From Planctomycetota bacterium (GTDB lineage Bacteria; Planctomycetota; Phycisphaerae; FEN-1346), in NCBI GenBank assembly GCA_030602705.1, contig JAUVZF010000010.1:1-64000 (forward strand): 64,000 nucleotides of DNA. Reading direction: 5' to 3'. Numbering within the stretch: the first letter of the stretch is position 1; each line of letters starts with the position of its first letter. Of this stretch, positions 56,293 through 64,000 are shown one piece after another. Made by a program: the position numbers and the translations under genes. The notes beneath the pieces are model-generated. The model saw only the letters and a list, made by a program, of their open reading frames with translations. It had not been told where the DNA came from and searched no databases.

Positions 56293-57870
56293 ATGGCCGA
56301 AACCGAGAAACCGTCCCGGCGCACCCTGCGGATCGTCGGCAAGACCGGCGGCGTCGTGCTGGCGGCCGTCGTCCTCCTGACCGTCGGGTACCTGGTCCGC
56401 TGGGCCGTGACGCCCGCGCATCCGGCGGGCGCGCCCTCGGCCGTAACGGGTGACGCCGGGCGGGCGCCCGCCCCCCAGCCGTCCCTGTGGACCTGCTCGA
56501 TGCATCCGCAGATCAAGCAGCCCGGGCCGGGCAAGTGCCCGCTCTGCGGGATGGACCTGGTGCCCGTGGTCCAGGAGGAGGGCACCGGCGAGCGACGCCT
56601 CACCATCACGGCGGAAGCGAAGAAACTCATGGAGATCCAGACCGCCCCGGTCGAGCGGCGGTTCCCGACGGCCCGCATCCGCATGGTCGGCAAGGTGGTC
56701 TACGACGAGACGCGGCTCCAGAATATCACCGCGTGGGTCGCCGGCCGACTGGACCGGCTGTTCGTCGATTACACCGGCATGCGGGTGGCCAAGGGGGCCC
56801 ACATGGTCTCGCTATACAGCCCGGAACTTCTGAGTGCCCAGGAGGAACTGTTCCAGGCCCGGAAGGCCGTCGAGGCCCTCGAAGCCAGCAACGTCTCGGT
56901 CATGCGGGAGACGGCCGAGGCCACCGTCCTGGCCGTCCGAGAAAAACTCCGCCTCTGGGGCCTGGGGCCTGAGCAGATAGAGGCCATCGAGCGGCGGGGC
57001 ACCGCCTCCGACCACATGACCATCTACGCGCCGGTCGGCGGCACGGTGGTCGCCAAGCACGCCCAGGAAGGCCAGTACGTCCAGACCGGCACCCGCATCT
57101 ATACCGTCGCCGACCTCTCTCACGTGTGGGTCAAACTCGACGCCTACGAGTCCGACCTCGCCTGGCTCCGCTACGGCCAGACCGCGCGGTTCACCACCGT
57201 GGCCTACCCGGGGGAGACGTTCACCGGCCGTATCGCCTTCATCGCCCCGGTGCTGGACGCCAACACCCGGACCGTCAAGGTCCGGGTCAATGCCGCGAAC
57301 CCGGACGGCAAACTCAAGCCCGAGATGTTCGTACGGGCCGAGGTCCGGGCCCGCGTGGCGGCCGGCGGCCGGGTGATGGAACCCGCGCTGTCCGGCAAGT
57401 ACATCTGCCCGATGCACCCCGGCGTCATCAAGGCCGGGCCCGGCCGGTGCGACATCTGCGAGATGGACCTTGTGACCACCGAGTCGCTCGGCTACGTGCC
57501 CGTGGGCCCCGGCACGGCCGAGGCGCCGCTCGTCATCCCGGCCTCGGCCGCCCTCGTGACCGGCACGCGGGCGGTCGTCTACCGCGAGGTGCCTGGCGCC
57601 GACGCGCCCACCTATGAGGGGGTGGAGGTCGTGCTCGGCCCGCGCGCCGGCGACGACCACATCGTCCGCAGCGGCCTGGCGGAGGGCGACCGCGTCGTCG
57701 TCAAGGGCAACTTCAAGATCGACAGCGAACTCCAGATCCAGGCCAGGCCCAGCATGATGGCGCCCGAGGGCGGAGGCGCCGGAGACCACGGGCACAGCGC
57801 CGGGGAGGCCGACCCTTCGGCCGCCCCGCGCACGGCAGGGCGCCAGCACGGTACGCATCGGCATGAGTGA
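56293..57870 (+). CDS. CusB-type periplasmic adaptor with two metal-binding domains
   Basis: A 525-residue membrane-fusion protein. After an N-terminal membrane anchor (about 19-40) comes a heavy-metal-binding domain (about 65-92, CSMHPQIKQPGPGKCPLCGMDL), then the adaptor core (barrel-sandwich, helical hairpin, beta-barrel; about 100-360). A second metal-binding domain of the same kind (about 370-397, CPMHPGVIKAGPGRCDICEM) is inserted before the membrane-proximal domain. Its tail is histidine-rich (HGHSAGE, HGTHRHE). The stop overlaps the next start by eight bases. Confidence 0.9.
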   Translation: MAETEKPSRRTLRIVGKTGGVVLAAVVLLTVGYLVRWAVTPAHPAGAPSAVTGDAGRAPAPQPSLWTCSMHPQIKQPGPGKCPLCGMDLVPVVQEEGTGERRLTITAEAKKLMEIQTAPVERRFPTARIRMVGKVVYDETRLQNITAWVAGRLDRLFVDYTGMRVAKGAHMVSLYSPELLSAQEELFQARKAVEALEASNVSVMRETAEATVLAVREKLRLWGLGPEQIEAIERRGTASDHMTIYAPVGGTVVAKHAQEGQYVQTGTRIYTVADLSHVWVKLDAYESDLAWLRYGQTARFTTVAYPGETFTGRIAFIAPVLDANTRTVKVRVNAANPDGKLKPEMFVRAEVRARVAAGGRVMEPALSGKYICPMHPGVIKAGPGRCDICEMDLVTTESLGYVPVGPGTAEAPLVIPASAALVTGTRAVVYREVPGADAPTYEGVEVVLGPRAGDDHIVRSGLAEGDRVVVKGNFKIDSELQIQARPSMMAPEGGGAGDHGHSAGEADPSAAPRTAGRQHGTHRHE

Positions 57871-60800
57871 CCGCGTGGCCGAATCCGCTTCCGAGCCCAC
57901 ACCCGAACAGCGGTCCTTCGTGGGCCGGTTGATCGGGTTCTTCCTGCGGAACAAACTGCTGGTGGTGCTCTTCGTCGTGGGCATCATCGCGGCCGGGGTC
58001 ATGATGGCGCCGTTCGACTGGCACCTGGGCCCCTTGCCGCGGTGGCCCGTCCCCACCGACGCCATTCCCGATATCGGCGAGAACCAGCAAATTGTGTTCA
58101 CGCGTTGGCCCGGCCGCAGCCCCCAGGATATCGAGGACCAGATCACGTACCCGCTGACGGTCGCGCTGCTGGGCATTCCGGGCGTCAGGACGGTGCGCTC
58201 CAACTCGATGTTCGGCTTCTCGTCGATCTACGTCATCTTCGAGGAGTTTTCGCTTCTAGAGCGGCTCGTCGGGGGCAAGGACTTCTACTGGACACGCAGC
58301 CGCATCCTCGAGAGACTCAACGGCCTGCCCACGGGCACGCTGCCGGAGGGCGTCCAGCCCACCCTCGGGCCCGACGCCACTGCACTGGGCCAGATCTTCT
58401 GGTACACGCTGGAGGGGCGCGACCCGGACGGCCGTCCCGCCGGCGGCTGGGACCCGGAGCGCCTCCGCACGATCCAGGACTGGTACGTCCGGTACGGCCT
58501 GCTCTCGTCCGGGGGCGTGGCGGAGGTTGCCTCGGTCGGCGGGTTCGTCCACGAGTATCAAATCGACGTCGACCCCGACGCCATGCGCGCCTACGGCGTC
58601 CGGCTGGCCGAGGTGTTCCAGGCGGTCAAGCATTCGAACGTGGACGTGGGGGCCCGCAGCATCGAACTCAACCGCGTCGAGTACCTGATTCGCGGCATCG
58701 GGTTCATCAAGCGAGTCGCCGACATCGAGAACAGCGTCATCACGGTCCGCGACGGCGTGCCGGTGCTCGTCAGGCACGTGGCTCACGTGACGACGGGTCC
58801 CGCGCTGCGGCGGGGGGCGCTCGACAAGGCCGGCGCCGAGGCGGTCGGCGGCGTGGTCGTCGCCCGCTACGGCGTGAACCCGCTGGCGACGATCAAGAAC
58901 GTCAAGGAGAAGATCCGCCAGATCGAGCCCGGCCTGGCGTCGCGGATTTACATCAACTTCTCCCGGACGAGCGACGAGGAGGTCCGCCGCTTCGCCCGCG
59001 ACCACGGATTCGAGGCGTACGAGGGCTCGGACCTGAACCAGGACGCATGGCTGGCCGCCCTGCGCGCCATGCCTCGCGGCCAGTGGCCGGCCTGGGCCAC
59101 CATCAGCAAGGTTGCCATTGTCCCATTCTACGACCGCACCGGCCTGATTTACGAGACGCTCGGCACGCTCAACGACGCCCTTGCGCACGAGATCCTGATT
59201 ACGCTGATCGTGGTCGTTCTGATGGTCATGCACCTGCGGAGCAGCATCCTGATCGGCAGCATGCTGCCGCTGGCGGTCCTCCTGTGCTTCGTGGCGATGC
59301 GGCTGTTCGGGGTGGACGCGAACATCGTGGCCCTGTCGGGCATCGCCATCGCCATCGGCACGATCGTCGACATGGGCGTGGTGGTGTGCGAGAACATCCT
59401 TCGGCACCAGGAGCAGGCCCCGCCGGACGCCGATCGGTTTCAGGTGGTCCACCGTGCGGCCAGCGAGGTGGGTGGGGCCGTGCTGACCGCCGTCCTGACA
59501 ACCATCGTCTCGTTCCTGCCGGTCTTCTTCATGATCGGAGCGGAGGGCAAACTGTTCCGCCCGCTGGCGTTCACGAAGACGTTCGCCCTGCTGGCCTCGG
59601 CCGTGATCGCCCTGACGGTCCTGCCCCCGCTCGCGCACAGCCTGTTCGGCCTGCGGATTTCGGGCCGGCGGATGCGGTGGATCGTGGGCGGGCTGCTCAT
59701 CGCGGCGGCGGGCGCCGTCGGCGTCCTGCTGGCCTGGTGGATCGGGCTGATTATCGCCGTGCCGGGCCTCTACCTCCTCGTCAAGGGCGGCCTGCCCGAG
59801 TCGGCTACGAAGGCGGCGCCCTGGGCGGCGAACCTGGCGATTGTGGCGGTGGTCGTGGTCCTGCTCAGCGGGTACTGGGAACCCCTCGGACCGGAGCGGG
59901 GCCTCGTGCGGAACGTCATTTTCGTGGCCGGTATGGTCGCGGCGCTCCTGGGTCTGTTCCGCCTGTTCCAGTGGGTGGCGCCGGCGGTGCTGCGCTCGTG
60001 CCTGGCGCACAAGGTGCCGTTCCTGATTGCCACGGCTGTGTTGATGCTGGTGGGCGTGCTTGGCTGGGTGGGGTTCGAGGACCTCTTCGAGCCGGTGGTG
60101 GCGGCCGCCGAGGAAGCCGGCATCGAGCCGGCGCGGGTCCGCTCCACCACCTTCTGGGTCCGTGGCAGCGAGACGTTCCCGGGCCTGGGCGAGGAGTTCA
60201 TGCCCCCCCTGGACGAGGGCTCGTTCCTGCTGATGCCGACCACGATGGTCCACGCCTCGATCGGCGAGTGCCTGGACGTTCTGGCGAAGCAGGACAAGGC
60301 GTTGGCGGCGATTCCGGAGGTGGACCAGGTGGTCGGCAAGATCGGCCGGGTCGAGAGCCCGCTGGACCCCGCTCCCATCTCGATGATAGAGACCGTCATC
60401 AATTACAAGCCGGAGTACATCACGGACTCCGGCGGCCGGCGGGTCAACTTCCGCTACGACGAAGCGCGCGGGGCGTTCGTCCGCGATGCGAACGGCCGGC
60501 CCATCCCCGACGCCGACGGCCGGCCGTACCGCCAGTGGCGCGACCACATCCGGAGCCCCGACGACATCTGGGACGAGATTCTGCGGGCGGCCCGCATCCC
60601 CGGCACCACGTCGGCCCCGAAACTCCAGCCCATCGCGGCCCGCCTCGTCATGCTCCAGAGCGGCATGCGGGCGCCGATGGGCGTCAAGGTCAAGGGGCCG
60701 GACCTGGAGACGGTCGATCGGGTCGCCCTTCAGGTCGAACGCCTCTTGAAAGAGGTGCCCGGTGTCAAGCCCGAGACCGTCGTGGCCGACCGCATCGTCG

Positions 60801-61960
60801 GCAAGCCGTACCTGGAGATCGTGCCCGACCGGATGGCACTGGCCCGCTACGGCGTGCCGATCCGGGCGTTCCAGGACGTGGTGGAAGTAGCCATCGGCGG
60901 CCGGCGGGTCACGACCACTGTCGAAGGCCGCGAGCGGTTCCCCGTCCGGGTCCGGTACCTGCGCGAACTGCGCGACCGCATTGAGACCCTCGGCCGCATC
61001 CTCGTGCCCGGGATCGAGGGGGCCCAGGTGCCCCTGGAGCAGGTCGCCGAGATCCGTTACGTCCGCGGCCCACAGGCCATCAAGAGCGAGGACACGTTCC
61101 TGACCGGCTATGTCGTCTTCGACAAACAGAAGGGGCGGGCCGAGGTCGACGTGGTCCGCGCATGTCAGCGTCACCTGGAGCAGAAGCGCGACGCAGGCGA
61201 GTTCGTCGTGCCCCAGGGCGTCAACTACGAGTTCGCCGGCAATTACAGGAACCAGGTCCGCAGCCAGCGGACGCTGGCGGTTATCCTGCCGGTCGCCATG
61301 TTCGTGATCCTGTTGATCTTGTACTTCCAGTTCCGTTCGGTACCGACGGCGCTGGTCGTTTTCTCGGGCATCTTCATGGCGTGGGCAGGTGGATTCATCC
61401 TGCTGTGGCTCTACGGCCGGCCATGGTTTCTTGACGCCGCCGTCTTCGGCGTCAACCTGCGCGACCTGTTCCAGGTCCACGCCGTGAACCTGAGCGTGGC
61501 GGTGTGGGTGGGGTTTCTGGCGCTGTTCGGCATCGCCTCGGACAACGGGGTGATCATCTCGACCTACATGAACCAGGTGTTCCGCGAGCGGGAGCCGGCC
61601 ACGGTGCCGGCGATCCGCGAGGCCACGATGACGGCGGCCTGCCGGCGGCTCCGGCCCATCCTCATGACCACCGCCACCACCATCCTGGCCCTGGTGCCCG
61701 TCCTGAGTTCCACCGGCCGGGGGTCCGACGTGATGGTCCCCATGGCCATCCCGTCGGTCGGCGGCATGGTGGTCGTTCTGCTCACCTTCTTTCTGGTGCC
61801 GGTGCTCTACTGCGCGGTCCAGGAGTTCAAGATGCACACCGGCATCGGCGACGGATGGCTCGGGGCGATCCTCGTGGTGACCGGGCCGATTGGCTTCTTC
61901 GCCGTGGCCGTCTACTGCGCCGTGAGCGACCGGGTCGCGAGGGTTCGCGGCCGCGCCTGA
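57863..61960 (+). CDS. CusA-type heavy-metal RND efflux pump, enlarged
   Basis: The inner-membrane proton-driven pump of the Cus-like system. The proton-relay aspartate lies in IAIGTIVDMGVVVCENIL, and the heavy-metal RND signatures GLGEEFMPPLDEGSFLLMPT and LDPAPISMIETVI are present. At 1365 residues it is about 300 longer than typical CusA/CzcA. The extra sequence lies at about residues 600-705 (three or four added hydrophobic segments) and 850-910 (a periplasmic loop rich in DANGRPIPDADGRPY). Copper or silver is the likely cargo, but this cannot be fixed from sequence. Confidence 0.92.
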   Translation: MSDRVAESASEPTPEQRSFVGRLIGFFLRNKLLVVLFVVGIIAAGVMMAPFDWHLGPLPRWPVPTDAIPDIGENQQIVFTRWPGRSPQDIEDQITYPLTVALLGIPGVRTVRSNSMFGFSSIYVIFEEFSLLERLVGGKDFYWTRSRILERLNGLPTGTLPEGVQPTLGPDATALGQIFWYTLEGRDPDGRPAGGWDPERLRTIQDWYVRYGLLSSGGVAEVASVGGFVHEYQIDVDPDAMRAYGVRLAEVFQAVKHSNVDVGARSIELNRVEYLIRGIGFIKRVADIENSVITVRDGVPVLVRHVAHVTTGPALRRGALDKAGAEAVGGVVVARYGVNPLATIKNVKEKIRQIEPGLASRIYINFSRTSDEEVRRFARDHGFEAYEGSDLNQDAWLAALRAMPRGQWPAWATISKVAIVPFYDRTGLIYETLGTLNDALAHEILITLIVVVLMVMHLRSSILIGSMLPLAVLLCFVAMRLFGVDANIVALSGIAIAIGTIVDMGVVVCENILRHQEQAPPDADRFQVVHRAASEVGGAVLTAVLTTIVSFLPVFFMIGAEGKLFRPLAFTKTFALLASAVIALTVLPPLAHSLFGLRISGRRMRWIVGGLLIAAAGAVGVLLAWWIGLIIAVPGLYLLVKGGLPESATKAAPWAANLAIVAVVVVLLSGYWEPLGPERGLVRNVIFVAGMVAALLGLFRLFQWVAPAVLRSCLAHKVPFLIATAVLMLVGVLGWVGFEDLFEPVVAAAEEAGIEPARVRSTTFWVRGSETFPGLGEEFMPPLDEGSFLLMPTTMVHASIGECLDVLAKQDKALAAIPEVDQVVGKIGRVESPLDPAPISMIETVINYKPEYITDSGGRRVNFRYDEARGAFVRDANGRPIPDADGRPYRQWRDHIRSPDDIWDEILRAARIPGTTSAPKLQPIAARLVMLQSGMRAPMGVKVKGPDLETVDRVALQVERLLKEVPGVKPETVVADRIVGKPYLEIVPDRMALARYGVPIRAFQDVVEVAIGGRRVTTTVEGRERFPVRVRYLRELRDRIETLGRILVPGIEGAQVPLEQVAEIRYVRGPQAIKSEDTFLTGYVVFDKQKGRAEVDVVRACQRHLEQKRDAGEFVVPQGVNYEFAGNYRNQVRSQRTLAVILPVAMFVILLILYFQFRSVPTALVVFSGIFMAWAGGFILLWLYGRPWFLDAAVFGVNLRDLFQVHAVNLSVAVWVGFLALFGIASDNGVIISTYMNQVFREREPATVPAIREATMTAACRRLRPILMTTATTILALVPVLSSTGRGSDVMVPMAIPSVGGMVVVLLTFFLVPVLYCAVQEFKMHTGIGDGWLGAILVVTGPIGFFAVAVYCAVSDRVARVRGRA

Positions 61961-61979
61961 TCCTGCTACTCGAACGTCC

Positions 61980-62063
61980 GCGCGGTGGGTCTCCCGACCC
62001 ACCGCGCTGGAATGCTGATCTTCCCGCTGCTACGGGCGCGGCGGGTCGGGAGACCCACCGCGC
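61980..62063. repeat. Two GCGCGG(T/C)GGGTC hairpins
   Basis: The first hairpin (61980-62006) pairs GCGCGGTGGGTC with GACCCACCGCGC and starts 20 bp after the cusA-like gene. The second (62036-62063) pairs GCGCGGCGGGTC with GACCCACCGCGC. They belong to the family seen at 17312 and 62723. They may end or stabilise the pump mRNA, though no T-run follows. Confidence 0.8.
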
Positions 62064-62146
62064 AATGTGCTACATGCAATCGTGAATTGCTCTAGCCCAC
62101 GATCGTAATGGGGGGGCATGCACCCCCTGTTACCACAGGGGGCTAG

Positions 62147-62551
62147 TCAGTCGTCGCTGTGCGCGATACTCATCCGCCAATAATCCGCCCCCGACGTCGT
62201 CTCGCGCGCCAGGCGATACGTGCCGCACGCTTTCCGCCCGTCGAGACGGATGACGAGACGGTCGAGCAGCGAGGCGTCGGCGGCATCGGCGACCGTTTCG
62301 GGCTCGACCCACTCGAACGTGCCGCGGTCGTGGATCTCGCACCATCCGCGCCCGCCCGAGACCTCGCCCTCCTGCGAGAGGTACTCGACGCGGTGATCCT
62401 GAATCTGCCGCACCAGGCACGGCAGGTTCTTGACATCATCCGGCGCTGCCCCGCACGAGAAGGTGACCAGCGCCTCTCCCGCTTCGAGCATGAAGTCGAA
62501 GTGGTAGTCGTCGCTGCTTCGGAAATGCTGTTGGACCACAAAGCGCGGCAT
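62147..62551 (-). CDS. Stand-alone LigD-type 3'-phosphoesterase domain
   Basis: A 134-residue protein matching the phosphoesterase domain of the bacterial end-joining ligase LigD. It begins RFVVQQHFRSSDDYHFDFMLE, with candidate metal ligands H9, H17 and D19; the first two are eight apart instead of the usual six. WRMSIAHSDD ends the protein. Such domains trim 3'-phosphates and ribonucleotides from DNA ends. No Ku, ligase or polymerase gene is adjacent. The ribosome site is weak. Confidence 0.8.
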   Translation of the reverse strand: MPRFVVQQHFRSSDDYHFDFMLEAGEALVTFSCGAAPDDVKNLPCLVRQIQDHRVEYLSQEGEVSGGRGWCEIHDRGTFEWVEPETVADAADASLLDRLVIRLDGRKACGTYRLARETTSGADYWRMSIAHSDD

Positions 62552-62722
62552 GAGGGCCCTGTTCTTTCGCTCTTTGCACGGCTTACGCGTTGGTCGCGCC
62601 CTGGCGCAACGGGGCTAGATGATAGCCCGCGGCGCGAGCCGTGGGAAGGAAATGTCGAACGACATACCGAGCCCCCAAAGGGGGCGAAAGACGCACCGGA
62701 CTGCACAGAACCAAGAAGGAAA

Positions 62723-62750
62723 GCGCGGTGGTTCGGGAGAACCACCGCGC
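62723..62750. repeat. GCGCGGTGGTT hairpin
   Basis: GCGCGGTGGTT (62723-62733) pairs with AACCACCGCGC (62740-62750) around a six-base loop, 25 bp after the HEAT-protein stop on the minus strand. It is a member of the GCGCGG hairpin family. Confidence 0.75.
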
Positions 62751-62774
62751 CAATTGTTCTCACATGCGCTGTCG

Positions 62775-64000
62775 CTAGTTTGCCGCGTGTTTGAGGATCA
62801 GTTTGGCCCCGTCGGCGGCGTCGAGGTCGAGCGCGCCGAGGGCTTCGCCGGCGGCGTCGCGGAGTTGGTCGTCTTCTTCGCCGGCCATTGCCTGGATCGC
62901 GTCGACCTGCTTCTTTTCGAGTTGGTTGCCGACGAACCGTGCCGCGCGCGCCAGCGCCTGGAGGGCCGCCACGCGGACGGGCTTCGCCCGCTCGGCATCG
63001 GTGCCGACGCCGGCCATGGCGCGGGTGATCTCGCCGTCGGGAATCTCGGCCAGCGCCCCGAGGACGCTGATCACCAGCGCGTCGGGCCGGTTCACGAGGC
63101 TCTCAATCAGCGACTGCCGCGCACGCTTCGCCGAGTACACCTCGCTGGAGACCGCGATGGCCTTCAGAACCTGCGACGCCTGGAGGCTGGCGGTCCGCGA
63201 GGCGTCGGCGTCGAGCACGAGCGACCCGGCCGCCTTCTTCAGGCTTTCGATCTCGGTGGCGAGCGCATCGGCCTCGATGGTCTGGTCCACGGATTTCACG
63301 TACGGTATCTTCGACTCGATCCACGAGGCCTTCACGGGGTCGTCCGGCCACGAGAGGACGATGATCGGCGTCATGGCCGTCGTGTAATCGCTCCTCAGGA
63401 GGCTGACGACGTCGGCGTGGTTGACGTGCTTGGTCTTCGAGGAGACCAGGACGGCGTCGATGCGCGGCATGGCGCGGGCGGAGGAGATCGCCTGGTTCCC
63501 GTTCATCGCGACGACGACGTTCCAGCCGCCCTCTTTGAGTGCGGCCTGGAGCCGGTTGCGGTTGTTGGCATCCGCCTCGACCAGGAGAATGCTCTTGCCG
63601 GCCTCGAGGTTCAGCGCTTCGGTCAGGACCGGCACCACGTTGCCGGCGCCCGTGAACGGTTTCTTCGGACGGACGGCCGCCAGCGCGAACGCCGCTGCGA
63701 ACCGGACACGCTGGTCCGGGTAGGTGAGAGCCATGACGAGCGGCGACCCGGCGTCGGCCTGCCCGTAGAGCGTCAGGAACTCCTGGTTCGCCACGTCCTC
63801 GAGGGCCTTGCACGCCCGGACGGCAACCGGCGTGTTGTGGTCTCCGAGCGCCCGGTCGAGCACGTTGTACAGGTGCTGCTGGCCGACCGCGCGGGCGAAG
63901 AAATCGACCGACGGCATCGTGTCGGGCAGGAACGGGTCGGCCTCGCGGGCGGTCTTGTCGCCCAACTCGGCCTCCATCTGCATGACCGACGAGACCCACA
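62775..64000 (-). CDS. HEAT-repeat protein with degenerate receiver domain, incomplete
   Basis: At least 408 residues, open to the window edge. HEAT-like helical repeats occur at the N-terminal side (VAVRACKALEDVANQEFL; VRFAAAFALAAVRPKKPF) and at the C terminus (VRVAALQALARAARFVG; LRDAAGEALGALDLDAADG). Between them is a CheY-like fold (SILLVEADANNRNRLQAAL to TPIIVLSWPDD). The usual phosphoacceptor aspartate position reads DAVLVSS, so the receiver is probably not phosphorylated. The protein may be a scaffold. An ATG at 63983 exists, but the frame continues upstream, so the true start is likely outside. Confidence 0.75.
   Translation of the reverse strand, partial: WVSSVMQMEAELGDKTAREADPFLPDTMPSVDFFARAVGQQHLYNVLDRALGDHNTPVAVRACKALEDVANQEFLTLYGQADAGSPLVMALTYPDQRVRFAAAFALAAVRPKKPFTGAGNVVPVLTEALNLEAGKSILLVEADANNRNRLQAALKEGGWNVVVAMNGNQAISSARAMPRIDAVLVSSKTKHVNHADVVSLLRSDYTTAMTPIIVLSWPDDPVKASWIESKIPYVKSVDQTIEADALATEIESLKKAAGSLVLDADASRTASLQASQVLKAIAVSSEVYSAKRARQSLIESLVNRPDALVISVLGALAEIPDGEITRAMAGVGTDAERAKPVRVAALQALARAARFVGNQLEKKQVDAIQAMAGEEDDQLRDAAGEALGALDLDAADGAKLILKHAAN

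Noticed and set aside
58256-62002. 1248-codon minus-strand open frame
   Set aside because: It is the antisense shadow of the CusA-type pump gene, His/Asp/Arg-rich with no domain.

Overview
The window is GC-rich (roughly two thirds G+C by eye) and reads as a chromosome fragment of an uncultured planctomycete, probably from a Phycisphaerae-like lineage. The evidence is the gene content rather than a marker gene: an archaeal-type phosphoglycerate mutase, NfeD/flotillin membrane proteins, a GH127 arabinofuranosidase beside lipoproteins and a DUF1080 domain, an RHS protein of planctomycete type, HEAT and ankyrin proteins, and a ferredoxin-linked 2-oxoacid oxidoreductase that suggests anaerobic metabolism. 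No rRNA gene is present.

Layout. 0-17 kb: an iron-type ABC permease, a diguanylate cyclase flanked by hairpin repeats, a Mut7-C protein, apgM, an HtrA protease, then KptA, two NfeD proteins and FloA, a GAF/SpoIIE phosphatase, a DUF4190 protein, murA and prmC. 17-22 kb: DUF5989, a 22-repeat ankyrin lipoprotein, a DRE-TIM acyltransferase and an HU protein. 22-29 kb: a cell-wall and carbohydrate group (amidase, GH127, sugar-binding remnants, membrane protein, MsrB), with two damaged genes. 29-37 kb: a 2-oxoacid:ferredoxin oxidoreductase operon with an alpha/beta hydrolase gene inside it, then nadK, dxs and ispA.

37.1-43.5 kb looks like a decayed integrative island. It starts at an intact tRNA-Ala(CGC) with its own strong promoter and ends at a 47-nt inverted copy of the 3' part of the same tRNA. 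In between are a GIY-YIG gene, a HEPN-like protein, fragments of a tyrosine recombinase, a helicase and (tentatively) a serine recombinase, and an RTX-type surface protein and an RHS fragment that both lose their 5' ends at one shared junction.

46-54.3 kb is a sulfur region. A leftward operon (nifS fragment, Thi4-type thiazole synthase, cysK, two trans-sulfuration enzymes, larE fragment) sits beside a divergent pair: an Rrf2 regulator (left) and APS reductase plus sulfite reductase (right). The divergent promoters are good matches to the vegetative consensus, and each overlaps a copy of the same 27-bp motif, a likely Rrf2 operator. 54.4-62 kb is a CusCBA-type metal-efflux operon with a small metal-binding lipoprotein. 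The window closes with a LigD-type phosphoesterase domain and an incomplete HEAT-repeat protein with a degenerate receiver domain.

The genome carries several families of short palindromic intergenic repeats, described individually. The most rewarding leads are the tRNA-bounded island, the Rrf2 operator pair, the cysteine in the Thi4 active site, and the parallel decay of two sulfur-donor genes (nifS and larE) at opposite ends of one operon.
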